A stretch of 64,000 nt of DNA from Mesorhizobium sp. Root102 (GTDB lineage: Bacteria; Pseudomonadota; Alphaproteobacteria; Rhizobiales; Rhizobiaceae): NCBI RefSeq assembly GCF_001425625.1, contig NZ_LMCP01000012.1, forward strand, positions 374,620 to 438,619, read 5' to 3'. Both the position numbers and the translations under genes were made by a program. This document shows, in pieces, positions 1 through 10,090 of this stretch. The notes under the pieces are model-generated. The model was not told the origin of the DNA. It saw nothing but the letters and a program-made list of their open reading frames with translations, and ran no database searches. Position 1 is the first letter of the stretch; each line of letters begins with the position of its first letter.

Positions 1-131
1 TCGATGACGGCGGCAAGCAGGCGCGCCGCCGCCTTGCGTGCGGCGAGGCCGGCAACGAAGTCGCCGCCGTCCTTGTTGTGTTCCTGATCACCTGAAACCG
101 TGCGTCGAGGTCCTCTGTCCGCCACGCTCAC
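1..131 (-). CDS. rsmB: 16S rRNA m5C methyltransferase RsmB, N-terminal fragment (cut by window edge)
   Basis: Only the first 43 codons are in the window; the gene runs off the left edge. Reading from the GTG at 131 gives a short polar leader followed by [19 protein letters not shown], which matches the first helix of the NusB-like RNA-binding domain at the N-terminus of RsmB/Sun proteins. The GTG overlaps the htpX stop codon (GTGA), so the two genes are translationally coupled. htpX followed by rsmB is a usual order in Rhizobiales. RsmB methylates a cytosine of 16S rRNA using SAM. A second GTG two codons in is an alternative start. The assignment rests on a short stretch plus context, because the catalytic domain lies outside the window. 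Confidence 0.75.
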   Translation of the reverse strand, partial: MSVADRGPRRTVSGDQEHNKDGGDFVAGLAARKAAARLLAAVI

Positions 132-1156
132 GACCACCGGCCCTTGGGTCCGGTCGGGTTGCGGCCCCACGGGTTGGATTTCGGCCTGGCGGGCTCCGCC
201 GGCTGCTCGGGCTGCGCGGCCTCGCCCCACGGGCCGGATGGCCGCTGTTCGTCCGCCTGCCGTGGCGCCTGGCGCGGAGCGGCCTGGGTTTCGCTGCCTT
301 GCATCTGCTGCGCCATCGCCTGCAAGGCGGCGATGCGGTTTTCTGTGCTTGGGTGGGTGGAAAACAGACTGTCCATGCGCTCGCCGGAAAGAGGATTGAT
401 GATGAAGAGATGCGCGGTTGCCGGATTGCGCTCGGCATCGGGGTTGCGGATGCGTTCGGCGCCGCGGGCGATCTTGTCAAGGGCCGATGCCAGCCAGAGC
501 GGGTGTCCACAGATTTCGGCACCGCGTCGGTCGGCCTCGTATTCGCGGGTGCGGCTGACCGCCATCTGCACGACCATCGCGGCAAAGGGCGCCACGATCA
601 TCGCCGCCAGCACGCCGACAAAGCCGAACGGGTTGTTGTTGTTGTCGTCGTTGTCGCGATTGCCGCCGAAGAAGAAGGCGAAATTGCCGAGCATCGAGAT
701 GGCGCCGGCAAAGGTGGCGACGATCGTCATGGTCAGCGTGTCGCGGTGCTGCACATGGGCGAGCTCGTGCGCCATCACGGCGGCGACCTCTTCAGGCGTC
801 AGCGCCTGCAAAAGGCCGGTGGAGGCGGCGACTGCGGCGTTCTGCGGGTTGCGGCCGGTGGCGAAGGCGTTCGGCTGCGGATTGTCGATCAGATAGGTCT
901 TCGGCATCGGCAGGTCGGCCTGTTTGGCCAGCGACTGGACGATGGCGTAATATTCGGGCGCGTTCCTTTCGTCGACCTCGACAGCGCGGTTCATCGACAG
1001 CACCATCTTGTCGGCGTTCCAGTAGCTGAACAGATTGGTGCCGGCGGCGAACAGGAAAGCGATCATCATGCCGCCCGATCCGCCGATCAAGAAGCCGACG
1101 CCCATGAACAGTGCGGTCATCGCGGCAAGAAGCATGGCGGTGCGGATGGTGTTCAT
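128..1156 (-). CDS. htpX: Membrane zinc metalloprotease HtpX
   Basis: This 342-residue M48-family protease of the inner membrane degrades misfolded membrane proteins. Two hydrophobic segments (about residues 8-42) precede the zinc motif HELAH at 130-134, and the third ligand region SRTREYEAD lies at 201-209. Further membrane segments are near 143-163 and 178-198. An Asn/Asp run (about 168-175) comes from a GTT-type microsatellite at 629-656, and the C-terminal 45 residues are a Pro/Gln/Ala-rich tail beyond the catalytic core. The ATG at 1156 is preceded by a purine-rich stretch. A heat-shock-like promoter sits upstream at 1217-1244, fitting the usual RpoH control of htpX. Function follows from the family and all key motifs are present. 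Confidence 0.96.
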   Translation of the reverse strand: MNTIRTAMLLAAMTALFMGVGFLIGGSGGMMIAFLFAAGTNLFSYWNADKMVLSMNRAVEVDERNAPEYYAIVQSLAKQADLPMPKTYLIDNPQPNAFATGRNPQNAAVAASTGLLQALTPEEVAAVMAHELAHVQHRDTLTMTIVATFAGAISMLGNFAFFFGGNRDNDDNNNNPFGFVGVLAAMIVAPFAAMVVQMAVSRTREYEADRRGAEICGHPLWLASALDKIARGAERIRNPDAERNPATAHLFIINPLSGERMDSLFSTHPSTENRIAALQAMAQQMQGSETQAAPRQAPRQADEQRPSGPWGEAAQPEQPAEPARPKSNPWGRNPTGPKGRWS

Positions 1157-1216
1157 CGTCTGCTCCTGTCCAACTGGTGGTGAAAGGGGGTCGATAGTCG
1201 TGCGTTCATCGCTATA

Positions 1217-1244
1217 TGATGGGAAACGCCAGTTCCTGTTTCAA
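1217..1244 (-). promoter_or_regulatory. Putative RpoH (sigma-32) promoter for htpX
   Basis: On the minus strand TTGAAA (1244-1239), a 14-base spacer and TCCCATCA (1224-1217) resemble the sigma-32 consensus CTTGAAA-N13..17-CCCCATNT. The element lies about 60 bases upstream of the htpX start. htpX is a classical heat-shock gene, which supports the call; no transcript start is known from the sequence. Confidence 0.4.
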
Positions 1245-1261
1245 TCCGTTGGAAGTATCGC

Positions 1262-1483
1262 GTGAACGACGAAACCAGTAAAATCGATGCCGACCTTGGC
1301 CATGATCCCTCGCCAAAGGCGCTGACGCCGGCAGCCAGACGGGCGCTCGCGGAGGCCGAAGCAAGGCGTGTAAAATATTTGGAGAAAGAAGCGGCAGCGC
1401 CGAAGGAAATCGGCGGCCGTGGCGGCAAGGAGCCCGGCCGCTATGGCGACTGGGAGGTCAAGGGCCTGACCAGCGACTTCTAA
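1262..1483 (+). CDS. SDHAF4/DUF1674 family protein (succinate dehydrogenase assembly factor-like)
   Basis: This 73-residue protein starts at a GTG. Its C-terminal signature GGRGGKEPGRYGDWEVKGLTS, followed by DF, is the hallmark of the DUF1674 family, whose eukaryotic member SDHAF4 helps mature the flavoprotein subunit of succinate dehydrogenase. The N-terminal half is charged and Ala/Glu-rich, probably helical or disordered. It diverges from htpX across about 105 bases and is followed by a large palindromic repeat. No sdh genes are nearby. A role in SDH flavinylation in bacteria is inference from the family. Confidence 0.85.
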   Translation: MNDETSKIDADLGHDPSPKALTPAARRALAEAEARRVKYLEKEAAAPKEIGGRGGKEPGRYGDWEVKGLTSDF

Positions 1484-1487
1484 GGTA

Positions 1488-1618
1488 TGTTGATATTCAG
1501 GTGATGCTGGCCTGCAAGCGTTGGTTTCCTGCGCTACCGGTGCTCACGTACTTTAGTACGCTCTGCTCCGGTTCTCGGAAACCAACGCTTTCGTCTCAGC
1601 CTGACCTGAATCTCAACA
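1488..1618. repeat. Large palindromic intergenic repeat (rhizobial mosaic-type element)
   Basis: The arms TGTTGATATTCAGGT (from 1488) and ACCTGAATCTCAACA (to 1618) are inverted with one mismatch. An inner pair AGCGTTGGTTTCC / GGAAACCAACGCT and a central CGTACT-TT-AGTACG dyad complete a nested hairpin of about 130 bases. It fills the gap between the SDHAF4-like gene and the convergent HAD gene and could end both transcripts. The central motif is one I recall as abundant between genes in Mesorhizobium and relatives; the copy number cannot be judged here. Confidence 0.75.
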
Positions 1619-1646
1619 CACCTTTAGACGGCGTTGCGCTACATCT

Positions 1647-2312
1647 TTAGGCGGCGCTGCGCTGCGGTTCCAGCGCGATCCAGCCATGCTCGTCGATGGT
1701 GATGCCAACCGTGTCGTAGCCTGCGATCGCGGCATGCTGCGTTGGCAAGGGATGCTTGTGCGTGGCGTTGATGACCATGACCGCCGCGCCCGCCGCCTCG
1801 GCTGCGGTGATGCCAGCCGGAGCATCCTCGAACACGAGGCAGTCGCGCGCATCGAAGCCCAGCCGTTCCGCGCCAAGCCGGAAGCAATCGGGCGCCGGCT
1901 TGCCGCGGGAGACATCTTCCGCCGCGACGAGGACGGAAGGGACAGGGATGCCGGCGGCCTGCATGCGCAACAGCGCCAGTTCACGCGGCGCTGAGGTCAC
2001 GATCGCCCAGCGCTCGGGCGGCAGCGAATTGAGAAACGCCGCCGCGCCGACGATCTGGAGAATGCCGTCCAGATCGGCTGCCTCGGCCTTCAGCAGCAGA
2101 TCAGCCTCATGCGCCGGGTCTACGCCCGGGAGTGCCAGGCCGGTGATGGTCTCGATCGCCCGTACGCCATGGATAGTCGGCAGGAAGGCGGCAACGTCGA
2201 GGCCCTGGCGGCTTGCCCAATCGCTCCACACCCGTTCCGCCGAGGCGATGGAATTGATGAGCGTGCCGTCCATATCGAAGAGGAAGGCCGCGAATTTTCT
2301 GCCTGAATACAT
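1647..2312 (-). CDS. HAD-superfamily hydrolase, sugar-phosphatase type
   Basis: The 221-residue protein has all HAD motifs: FDMDGTLINS (nucleophile Asp13, acid/base Asp15), VTSAPREL (motif II), GKPAPDCF (motif III Lys) and VFEDAPAGITAAEAAG (motif IV). The helical cap inserted after motif I places it in subfamily IA, close to proteins annotated as sugar-alcohol phosphatases (mannitol-1-P or sorbitol-6-P) or phosphoglycolate-phosphatase-like. Substrate cannot be told from sequence. The ATG at 2312 was chosen because the fold begins right after it; the open frame continues upstream but without recognisable sequence. The gene ends in the palindromic repeat and diverges from the transglutaminase gene. 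Confidence 0.88.
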   Translation of the reverse strand: MYSGRKFAAFLFDMDGTLINSIASAERVWSDWASRQGLDVAAFLPTIHGVRAIETITGLALPGVDPAHEADLLLKAEAADLDGILQIVGAAAFLNSLPPERWAIVTSAPRELALLRMQAAGIPVPSVLVAAEDVSRGKPAPDCFRLGAERLGFDARDCLVFEDAPAGITAAEAAGAAVMVINATHKHPLPTQHAAIAGYDTVGITIDEHGWIALEPQRSAA

Positions 2313-2477
2313 GATTTTCCTTGAGTCCGGGGGAGCGCTTGTGGCGTTCCCGAACCTAACGTCTCGGCCACGGCAGGGGAAGACATGGGCCGGGCTTTTC
2401 GATCGGCCCAGGGAACCACGCCAGTCTTTTCGCGTTTGAGCAAAACTGTTTTTCGCGACGATCGAAGGGGGACTGCG

Positions 2478-3347
2478 ATGCTGATCCGGCTCGGCTACGA
2501 AATCGCCATCGAATGCACCGAGGCCACCCCGGTGATTTCGCTGCTTGAGATCCACAAGGACCGCCAGGCCGACATCAAGCGGCAGACGCGCGTGCTGACC
2601 TCGCCGTCGGTGCCGACCAAGCTCTACCACGATCTGTACGGCAATGCCTGCCGCCGCTTCACCGCCCCCGCCGGCGGCTTTCGCATCCTTTACGATGCGG
2701 TCGTCGAGGACAGCGGCGACACTGACGAGGTCAACACGCTGGCCAGGGAAGTGCCGGTGGCGGAATTGCCCGACGAGGTGCTTGGTTATCTGCTGGGCAG
2801 CCGCTATTGCGAGACGGATCATCTGAGCGGCCTGGCCTGGCAGCTCTTTGGCCATGTCCCGCCGGGCTGGGCCCGCGTGCAGGCTATCGTCGATTATGTC
2901 CACAACCGGCTGTCCTTCGGCTACGGCTATGCACGCTCGACCCGCACCGCGGCGCAGGCGCATGAGGAACGGGTCGGCGTCTGCCGTGACTTCGCCCATC
3001 TGGCGATCACGCTGTGCCGCTGCATGAACATTCCGGCGCGCTATGTGAACGGCTATCTCGGCGACATCGGCGTGCCGGTCGATCCGGCGCCGATGGACTT
3101 CTCGGCTTGGCTGGAAGTGTTCCTCGACGGCAAATGGTACACGTTCGATGCCCGCCACAACACGCCGAGGACCGGCCGCGTCGTCATCGCGCGCGGCCGT
3201 GACGCCACCGACGTGCCGCTGCTGCACAGCTTCGGCCCGCACCGGCTCAGCCTGTTCAAGGTGTGGACCTACGAACAGGAAGGCAATTTGTTCAACCCGC
3301 CCTATCACGGCATCGACAGGACGGTCAGCGCACGGATGCTGGCCTAA
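2478..3347 (+). CDS. Transglutaminase-like domain protein
   Basis: The 289-residue cytoplasmic protein has no signal peptide. The transglutaminase-like core spans about residues 150-230, with the catalytic cysteine in GVCRDFAHLA (Cys169) and a downstream FSAWLEVFLDGKWYTFDARH block. At the place where the family usually has the catalytic histidine (HAW), this protein has Ser209-Ala-Trp; the histidine of DARHN may compensate or activity may differ. The N-terminal beta-rich domain is typical of rhizobial members. RBS-like GGGGGAC precedes the ATG at 2478. Related proteins are often encoded beside a second transglutaminase or an alpha-E protein, absent here. Function probably peptidase or amidase, unproven. 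Confidence 0.85.
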   Translation: MLIRLGYEIAIECTEATPVISLLEIHKDRQADIKRQTRVLTSPSVPTKLYHDLYGNACRRFTAPAGGFRILYDAVVEDSGDTDEVNTLAREVPVAELPDEVLGYLLGSRYCETDHLSGLAWQLFGHVPPGWARVQAIVDYVHNRLSFGYGYARSTRTAAQAHEERVGVCRDFAHLAITLCRCMNIPARYVNGYLGDIGVPVDPAPMDFSAWLEVFLDGKWYTFDARHNTPRTGRVVIARGRDATDVPLLHSFGPHRLSLFKVWTYEQEGNLFNPPYHGIDRTVSARMLA

Positions 3348-3645
3348 ACACGTTCTACGGTCTCGGAACATCTGGTCCGCTTCGGCACACAAGCCCTGTG
3401 CCGCAACAGGACGTCATCGGGCATTCCTGCGATCTTAGGTCAGATGATGGTAAGCGGTTTGTAAACGAAGCCGCGGCCGTGTCTTTTTGTTTACCAATCG
3501 TTCACCTTTGTGAAGCTCGAAACCAAACAAAAACAATGCGTTGGTGTTGAGCAGCCAGCCCTCCAGGGCGCGGCGGCGTCATCCGGCTGGAATCCTGCAT
3601 TGTCCTTCCTGCGGCGACGAGGCCGAGGCGAGTGGAGGCTGTAGG
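3348..3645. other. Intergenic region, no gene seen
   Basis: About 300 bases separate the transglutaminase gene from the Tad/VWA gene. It is more AT-rich near 3450-3540, where GTTTGTAAAC and TTTGTTTAC stretches occur, suggesting a promoter region for the downstream gene. No coding frame with a credible start and no RNA gene was recognised. Confidence 0.4.
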
Positions 3646-5124
3646 ATGCGGAATTACGGGGGTCTTGTTCACGCGGTCGGCGGGTTCGCCAGGGATCGCG
3701 GTGGAAATTTCGCAGTCCTGTTCGGCCTTGCTGCCTCGGTCTTGGCGCTGAGCGTCGGCTTTTCCGTCAACGTCTCGCAGCTGTACAATGCCAGATCGAG
3801 CCTTCAGGGCGTGGTCGACGCCGCGGTCACGTCGACGGCGCGCGACCTGACGACTGGCGTCATCAAGGAAGCCGACGCCAACAAATCGGTGCAGGCCTTT
3901 CTCGACGCCAACAGCCAGGCCGGCATCCTGCGGATCGATCAGATCGTGCTCGACAGCCTGATTGTCAGCAAGACCGCCAAGACGGTCCAGGCGGACGCCC
4001 ATGTCGACGTCGCCCTGTATTTCCCGATTCTTGGCATGGGTGACATGAAGCGCGTCACCGCTTCAACGACGGCGCTCTATTCGGACAAGACCGTCGAAGT
4101 GGCGATGATGCTCGACATAACAGGATCGATGAGGAAGCGCGGCAAGGTCGACAAAATCCGCGATCTCAGAGCAGCTGCAAAAAACGCCGTTCTGACGATG
4201 CTGCAGAACCAGGATCCGAAGAACCCCCGCATCCGCGTCGCGATTGTGCCTTACGCATCAGGGGTGAACGCCGGCAAGCTGGCGGAAAACGTCTATGCCG
4301 AGAAGCAAGGGAGCTCTGAGCTGCCACCCGTCGCCGGCAGTCCGCTTCTCGTCGCCAAGACGGGCAAAAATCTGCTGCCCTCCTTCAGCGACTACACCTC
4401 CATCGTCGGCGCGGCGATGTCACATCCCGACAACTGCACCACGGAGCGCAAGGACAAGAACGGCAACGCGGATATGAGCGCCGATGGCCCAGACACTGTT
4501 CGCACAGACAGGAACGGCAAGAAATATTATGCCTTGGTCAATCGGGATGATCATCTCGATGGCGGAGGAATGAACAGGTGCCCTGATGCGGAAGTGATTC
4601 CGTTGACTGCCGATTCCGAAGCATTGCTTGGTTCGATCGACGACTTCCAGGCCGATGGTTATACGGCCGGCGCGATCGCCATTCAGTGGACCTACTACAT
4701 GCTGTCGCCGCAATGGCGCACTGCGATCAAGAATGCCGGTCTCGGCAAAGGCGCCTCGGATGCCGACGCGAAGAAGATCGCCAAGGTCGCGATCCTGATG
4801 ACCGATGGCCAATTCAACACCGCCTTCGCTGGTGCCGGGGGCAGCTACAACAGCCAGGGCAACCTTGCGCGCGGCAACGCCGAAACGCTGTGCGGCAACA
4901 TGAAAAATGACGGCATCGAGATTTTCACCATCGGCTTCGATCTGAACAACAAGGACATGTCGGCAACCGAGCGGGACCAGGCAAAGGCGGTGCTGAAAGG
5001 CTGTTCATCGAAAGACGCCTCCGCCGCCAAGAGACATTTCTTCGAGGTGTCCACCGGGGCCGAATTGAACGACGCCTTTCAGGAAATCATCCGCAACACC
5101 GAAAAGGTCGCATTGACCCAGTAA
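3646..5124 (+). CDS. TadE/TadG-like pilus-assembly protein with von Willebrand A domain
   Basis: The 492-residue protein starts with a short basic segment and one membrane helix (about 22-42, GNFAVLFGLAASVLALSVGF), the pattern of Tad Flp-pilus TadE/TadG proteins, with GGNFA as the usual family signature. A VWA domain starts near residue 153 with a MIDAS-like MMLDITGSM motif and runs to the C-terminus, with ILMTDGQFN as the second metal motif. It is probably anchored in the inner membrane with the VWA domain in the periplasm or secreted. No other tad/cpa genes are in the window, so it is an orphan. Start at 3646 chosen for its fit to the family N-terminus; upstream in-frame codons look non-coding. 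Confidence 0.88.
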   Translation: MRNYGGLVHAVGGFARDRGGNFAVLFGLAASVLALSVGFSVNVSQLYNARSSLQGVVDAAVTSTARDLTTGVIKEADANKSVQAFLDANSQAGILRIDQIVLDSLIVSKTAKTVQADAHVDVALYFPILGMGDMKRVTASTTALYSDKTVEVAMMLDITGSMRKRGKVDKIRDLRAAAKNAVLTMLQNQDPKNPRIRVAIVPYASGVNAGKLAENVYAEKQGSSELPPVAGSPLLVAKTGKNLLPSFSDYTSIVGAAMSHPDNCTTERKDKNGNADMSADGPDTVRTDRNGKKYYALVNRDDHLDGGGMNRCPDAEVIPLTADSEALLGSIDDFQADGYTAGAIAIQWTYYMLSPQWRTAIKNAGLGKGASDADAKKIAKVAILMTDGQFNTAFAGAGGSYNSQGNLARGNAETLCGNMKNDGIEIFTIGFDLNNKDMSATERDQAKAVLKGCSSKDASAAKRHFFEVSTGAELNDAFQEIIRNTEKVALTQ

Positions 5125-5137
5125 TCCGCAAACGTAA

Positions 5138-5170
5138 AAGGCCGCCGCTTCTTTCGAAGCTGGCGGCCTT
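5138..5170 (+). terminator. Hairpin after the Tad/VWA gene
   Basis: AAGGCCGCC (5138-5146) pairs with GGCGGCCTT (5162-5170) around a loop that itself can pair (GCTTC/GAAGC). It lies 13 bases past the stop codon. The T-run is weak (CCGTGTTTCC), so it may be a structure stabilising the 3' end rather than a strong intrinsic terminator. Confidence 0.6.
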
Positions 5171-5238
5171 CCGTGTTTCCGTCCGTGGCGCGGCCCTAGG
5201 CGATGACCCAAGAGGTCCTCCGCCGCGCATCTCGCGCC

Positions 5239-5310
5239 TTAACGGGAAGACTGCTTCCCGAAAGTGCAATCCGCTGAGGCCACGTTCTGGAAAACGAAAT
5301 CACTCGACAT
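5239..5310 (-). CDS. Possible 23-residue peptide behind a full-length Shine-Dalgarno sequence
   Basis: On the minus strand GAAAGGAGGTGATCC (5326-5312) is complementary to the 3' end of 16S rRNA over its whole length, far beyond a normal ribosome site. AGGAGG is seven bases from an ATG at 5310. The frame reads MSSDFVFQNVASADCTFGKQ then SSR and stops at 5239. The last codons form a GGGAAG/CTTCCC hairpin. I do not recognise the peptide. It could be a leader peptide, a small protein, or the DNA could act on the plus strand as an RNA carrying an anti-Shine-Dalgarno (CCTCC) segment. Nothing downstream on the minus strand is an obvious target of a leader. Confidence 0.3.
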   Translation of the reverse strand: MSSDFVFQNVASADCTFGKQSSR

Positions 5311-5489
5311 CGGATCACCTCCTTTCGATCTGTTGAACACACTGAGATGATGGGGTCTCATTTGAGAAATGGCAAGGTGCCACCCTCAAAAAGCAGGGTG
5401 TGTGTCTTTCCAGACAGGCTGGCCAGACGGGCGGCTTGCAGTCCAGGGGCAAACAGACAACATTGGCGCTCTGGCTTTGGGGAGGAAGC

Positions 5490-6758
5490 ATGGACGCCAA
5501 CGACAAGGCCGCGCGGATCGTTCGAACGGTTGTTGAAACGCTGAAGCCGGGCTTTGCTGTCAAGCTCTGGACCGGCGAGCGCATTGGCCCCGCCACCGGC
5601 CCTGTGCTCACTGTCAACGATCAGGACATCGTCTGGCAGATGGTGAAGCGACCGTCCCTGTCGACGCTGATCGAGATGTGGATTTCCAAGACGATAGACA
5701 TCGAAGACGGGACGATTTTCGATTTCTACGCCCTGCCGTCGCAAGGCAGGCTCAGAACCAAGATCAAGTCGCTGCCGAAGATGGCGATCCTGCGTGATCT
5801 GCCAGCCGTGCTGTTTTCAAGGAAACAGATGACGGCGCGGACCGATCTTTCGGGGCGCAATCCTTATGTCAGCGGTTCGAGCCAGGAAGCGATCCAGCAT
5901 CACTATGACATTTCGAACGCCTTCTATCGGCTCTTCCTCGACGAGCGCATGGTCTACAGCTGCGGCTACTTCAAGGATTTCGCCAACAGCATCGACCAGG
6001 CGCAGATCGACAAGCTCGACCATATCTGCCGCAAGCTGCGGCTGAAGCCCGGCGAGAGGCTGCTCGACATCGGCTGCGGCTGGGGAGCGATGCTGATCCA
6101 TGCCGCGAAGAACTACGGCGTCGTCGGCCACGGTGTCTCGTTGTCGGAAGCCCAGACGCAACTCGCCCGTGAGCGCATTCGCGCCGAGGGGCTGGAGGAC
6201 AAGATCACGATTGAAATAAAATCCTACGCCGAGCTTACCGGTAGCTTCGACAAGATATCGTCGATCGGCATGTTCGAGCATCTAGGCCTCGCCAACCACG
6301 CCGCCTACTTTTCGACCGTTCACCGCCTGCTCAAACCCGGCGGCATCTACCTGCACCACGCCATCACCAGGCGCAGCAAGGGCGACATGAAAAAGACCTT
6401 GCGCAAGGGTCCGGAGTTCAAGGCGCTGATCAAATACATCTTCCCCGGCGGCGAACTCGACACGATCGGCATGACGCTCGGCAATCTCGAAGCCCACGGC
6501 TTCCTCGTCTACGATGTCGAGAATCTGCGTGAGCATTATGCCCGCACCTGCCGCCTATGGGCCGAGCGTCTGCACGCGCGGTTCGACGAGGCGATCGCCG
6601 AGGTAGGAGAAGCCAAGGCGCGCCTCTGGCTGCTTTATCTGACCGGCTGTTCGATCACCTTCGAACGCGCCTCGGCACAGATTTTCCAGACCGTCGTCAC
6701 CAAGCGCGCGCGTGGCCCGAGCGGGCTGCCGCCGACGCGGGCGGATCTGTATCGGTAG
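5490..6758 (+). CDS. cfa: Cyclopropane-fatty-acyl-phospholipid synthase
   Basis: The 422-residue SAM-dependent enzyme adds a methylene group to cis double bonds of membrane phospholipid acyl chains. The N-terminal lipid-binding part (1-130) leads into the conserved QHHYDISNAFYRLFLDERMVYS block (136-157), then SAM motif I LLDIGCGWGA (191-200) and the IGMFEHLG block that carries a catalytic residue. Length matches the family. The ATG at 5490 has GGAGG nine bases upstream; an earlier in-frame ATG lacks one. Rhizobia usually carry two or more cfa paralogues; which one this is cannot be decided. It converges with the MOSC gene with one base between the stops. Confidence 0.94.
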   Translation: MDANDKAARIVRTVVETLKPGFAVKLWTGERIGPATGPVLTVNDQDIVWQMVKRPSLSTLIEMWISKTIDIEDGTIFDFYALPSQGRLRTKIKSLPKMAILRDLPAVLFSRKQMTARTDLSGRNPYVSGSSQEAIQHHYDISNAFYRLFLDERMVYSCGYFKDFANSIDQAQIDKLDHICRKLRLKPGERLLDIGCGWGAMLIHAAKNYGVVGHGVSLSEAQTQLARERIRAEGLEDKITIEIKSYAELTGSFDKISSIGMFEHLGLANHAAYFSTVHRLLKPGGIYLHHAITRRSKGDMKKTLRKGPEFKALIKYIFPGGELDTIGMTLGNLEAHGFLVYDVENLREHYARTCRLWAERLHARFDEAIAEVGEAKARLWLLYLTGCSITFERASAQIFQTVVTKRARGPSGLPPTRADLYR

Positions 6759-6759
6759 C

Positions 6760-7508
6760 TTACAGGAAGCGTATCGTGTCGCCGACCTCGATGCTGGCCG
6801 GTCGATCCACCGTGCAATAGACGCCGAGATTGTGCGCGTTGTGGCGAACCAGATTGCGCAGGATCGCCGGATCGTTTTCGAAGCCATCCTGGGCGATGAT
6901 GGTGAAACCGCAGCGGCGGCAGGGTTCCGAGATGGTCAGCAACAGGTCGCCGATCGCCAGCTTGCGGCCGATCCATTCCGTCTCGGGAAACGCCCCTTCG
7001 ATTGCCGCCATGTCGACGACGATGTTGGGGCGAAAACGGCGCGGATCGGGGGTGCCTTCCGGATGCAATGCCTTCAGGCGTGCCAGCGACGCCGTGGTCA
7101 ACAGATGGATCGGCGCCTTGCGATAACGCTCCGCCGTCAGCGGGCCGGAATAGTCAGGCGCGGCATTCTCCCAGCGAAACGGCCGGATCGAGGCCTCGAA
7201 GCCAAGATAGGCCGACACCGCGCGGTCGCTCTCGATCCCCGGCGCAGCCAGCCAGCCGCCGCCCGGAACGGCGATCTCGAGTTCGCGGGCCGGCGACAGC
7301 CGGGTGCGGATGCGCGGCACCTTGTGCCATTTCGCCTCGCGGTCCGGTCGTGCGATCTCGTTGTCGGTGGCATCGACCAGACCGAACAGGCGGTCGCCGT
7401 CGATGCTTTCCGAACCGACAAGGATCGCATCGAGCCGTTCGCCGGCGAGCGAGCTCGCCGGATAGCGCCAAAGCTCGGTGACGGAACCCAGTGCAGTCCC
7501 GGTTTGCA

Positions 7509-7509
<1 letters not shown>
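6760..7509 (-). CDS. MOSC domain protein
   Basis: The 249-residue protein has an N-terminal MOSC beta-barrel-like region (about 8-110) and a C-terminal MOSC domain ending in the family signature SEPCRRCGFT, with the conserved cysteine presumed to bind sulfur or molybdopterin. It resembles the YcbX/mARC group, which in other bacteria reduces N-hydroxylated compounds using molybdenum cofactor. The ATG at 7509 shares one base with the acsA stop (TGATG), so it is coupled to acsA; a TTG one codon earlier is less likely. The relation to acetate metabolism is unclear and may reflect co-transcription only. Confidence 0.87.
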
Positions 7510-9464
<1,955 letters not shown>

Positions 9465-9780
9465 TTCTGACTTTCCTCCCGAACCAATCCGCCGGCTTGA
9501 AACGCCGGCGGGGATCGCGACTAGGCTGCCGCGAATTCGGCGGCATTATTACCAGTTCGTCTGTCATCGCAATATTAGACGTTGGATTCGCGCGGCGGGA
9601 TGCCGCAGGTGGTTTCTCCGGGGCTGTCAGCACTCGGACAAGCTTGCTGCTAACTGCATGTTTTCGCGCGGAAAACCTGTTTTCGATCAGGAAAAATCAA
9701 TAGACAGTTAAGCAACGGCGCGCACACTCTGACGTTGGGAGGAAAGGAGACTCAACCAGGGACCGCCCGAGGGGACTGCC
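9465..9780. other. Divergent promoter region acsA/usg
   Basis: About 315 bases lie between acsA and the Usg gene, transcribed outwards. Near acsA there is a CCGCCGG/CCGGCGG inverted repeat (about 9490-9511) that would form a hairpin in the acsA 5' leader. The middle, around 9640-9710, is AT-richer and holds GCGCGGAAAACC/TTTTCGATCAGGAAAA stretches. No gene recognised; specific operators could not be assigned. Confidence 0.4.
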
Positions 9781-10053
9781 ATGCGCGACCATTCCGAAAT
9801 GGACCTGATGCTCAAAGGCTATGGCTTGACCACGGCCAAGATTCTTTATCATTTCCCCGATCACCCGCATCTCCTGCAGAGCTTCATCTGGCAGGACTAT
9901 GATCTGGCGCCGCAATTTCCGGTGCTGATCAAGTTCATCGAGTTCTGGAAGGCCAAGCTGGACGGGCCGCTGCATTCGATCAGCTACACGCACCATAAGC
10001 TGATCGCGCCGAATGAATGGCGCAAGGTCGACGGCGAGTTCGTGGTTCATTGA
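9781..10053 (+). CDS. Usg family protein
   Basis: The 90-residue protein matches the Usg family (Pfam Usg), a small alphaproteobacterial family often called tryptophan synthase subunit beta-like because of an old annotation. Conserved features visible are the YGLTTAKILYHFPDHP opening, LLQSFIWQDYDLAPQFP and the LDGPLHS-ISYTHHKLIAPNEWR end. It is soluble and has no known catalytic motif. GAGGGGAC precedes the ATG. Function is unknown; a proposed link to tryptophan biosynthesis is not supported by the neighbours. Confidence 0.9.
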   Translation: MRDHSEMDLMLKGYGLTTAKILYHFPDHPHLLQSFIWQDYDLAPQFPVLIKFIEFWKAKLDGPLHSISYTHHKLIAPNEWRKVDGEFVVH

Positions 10054-10075
10054 ACGGCGGCAAGGCCGCCGTTCA
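10051..10075. terminator. GC-rich hairpin between usg and an aldo/keto reductase
   Basis: TGAACGGCGG (10051-10060) and CCGCCGTTCA (10066-10075) form a perfect ten-base stem with a CAAGG loop, starting at the usg stop codon. The two flanking genes converge, so the hairpin may serve both, although T-runs are short. Confidence 0.5.
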
Positions 10076-10090
10076 GTTCGATTGCAAGTT

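Noticed and set aside
1647..3392. A continuous 581-codon minus-strand frame extending the HAD gene upstream
   Set aside because: The added part is antisense to the transglutaminase gene and has no domain signs; the HAD fold starts at 2312.
5312..5326. 15-base identity with the end of 16S rRNA as a sign of an rRNA fragment or integration site
   Set aside because: No further rRNA sequence flanks it, so it is not a fragment; it is better explained as an extended ribosome-binding site or anti-SD element.
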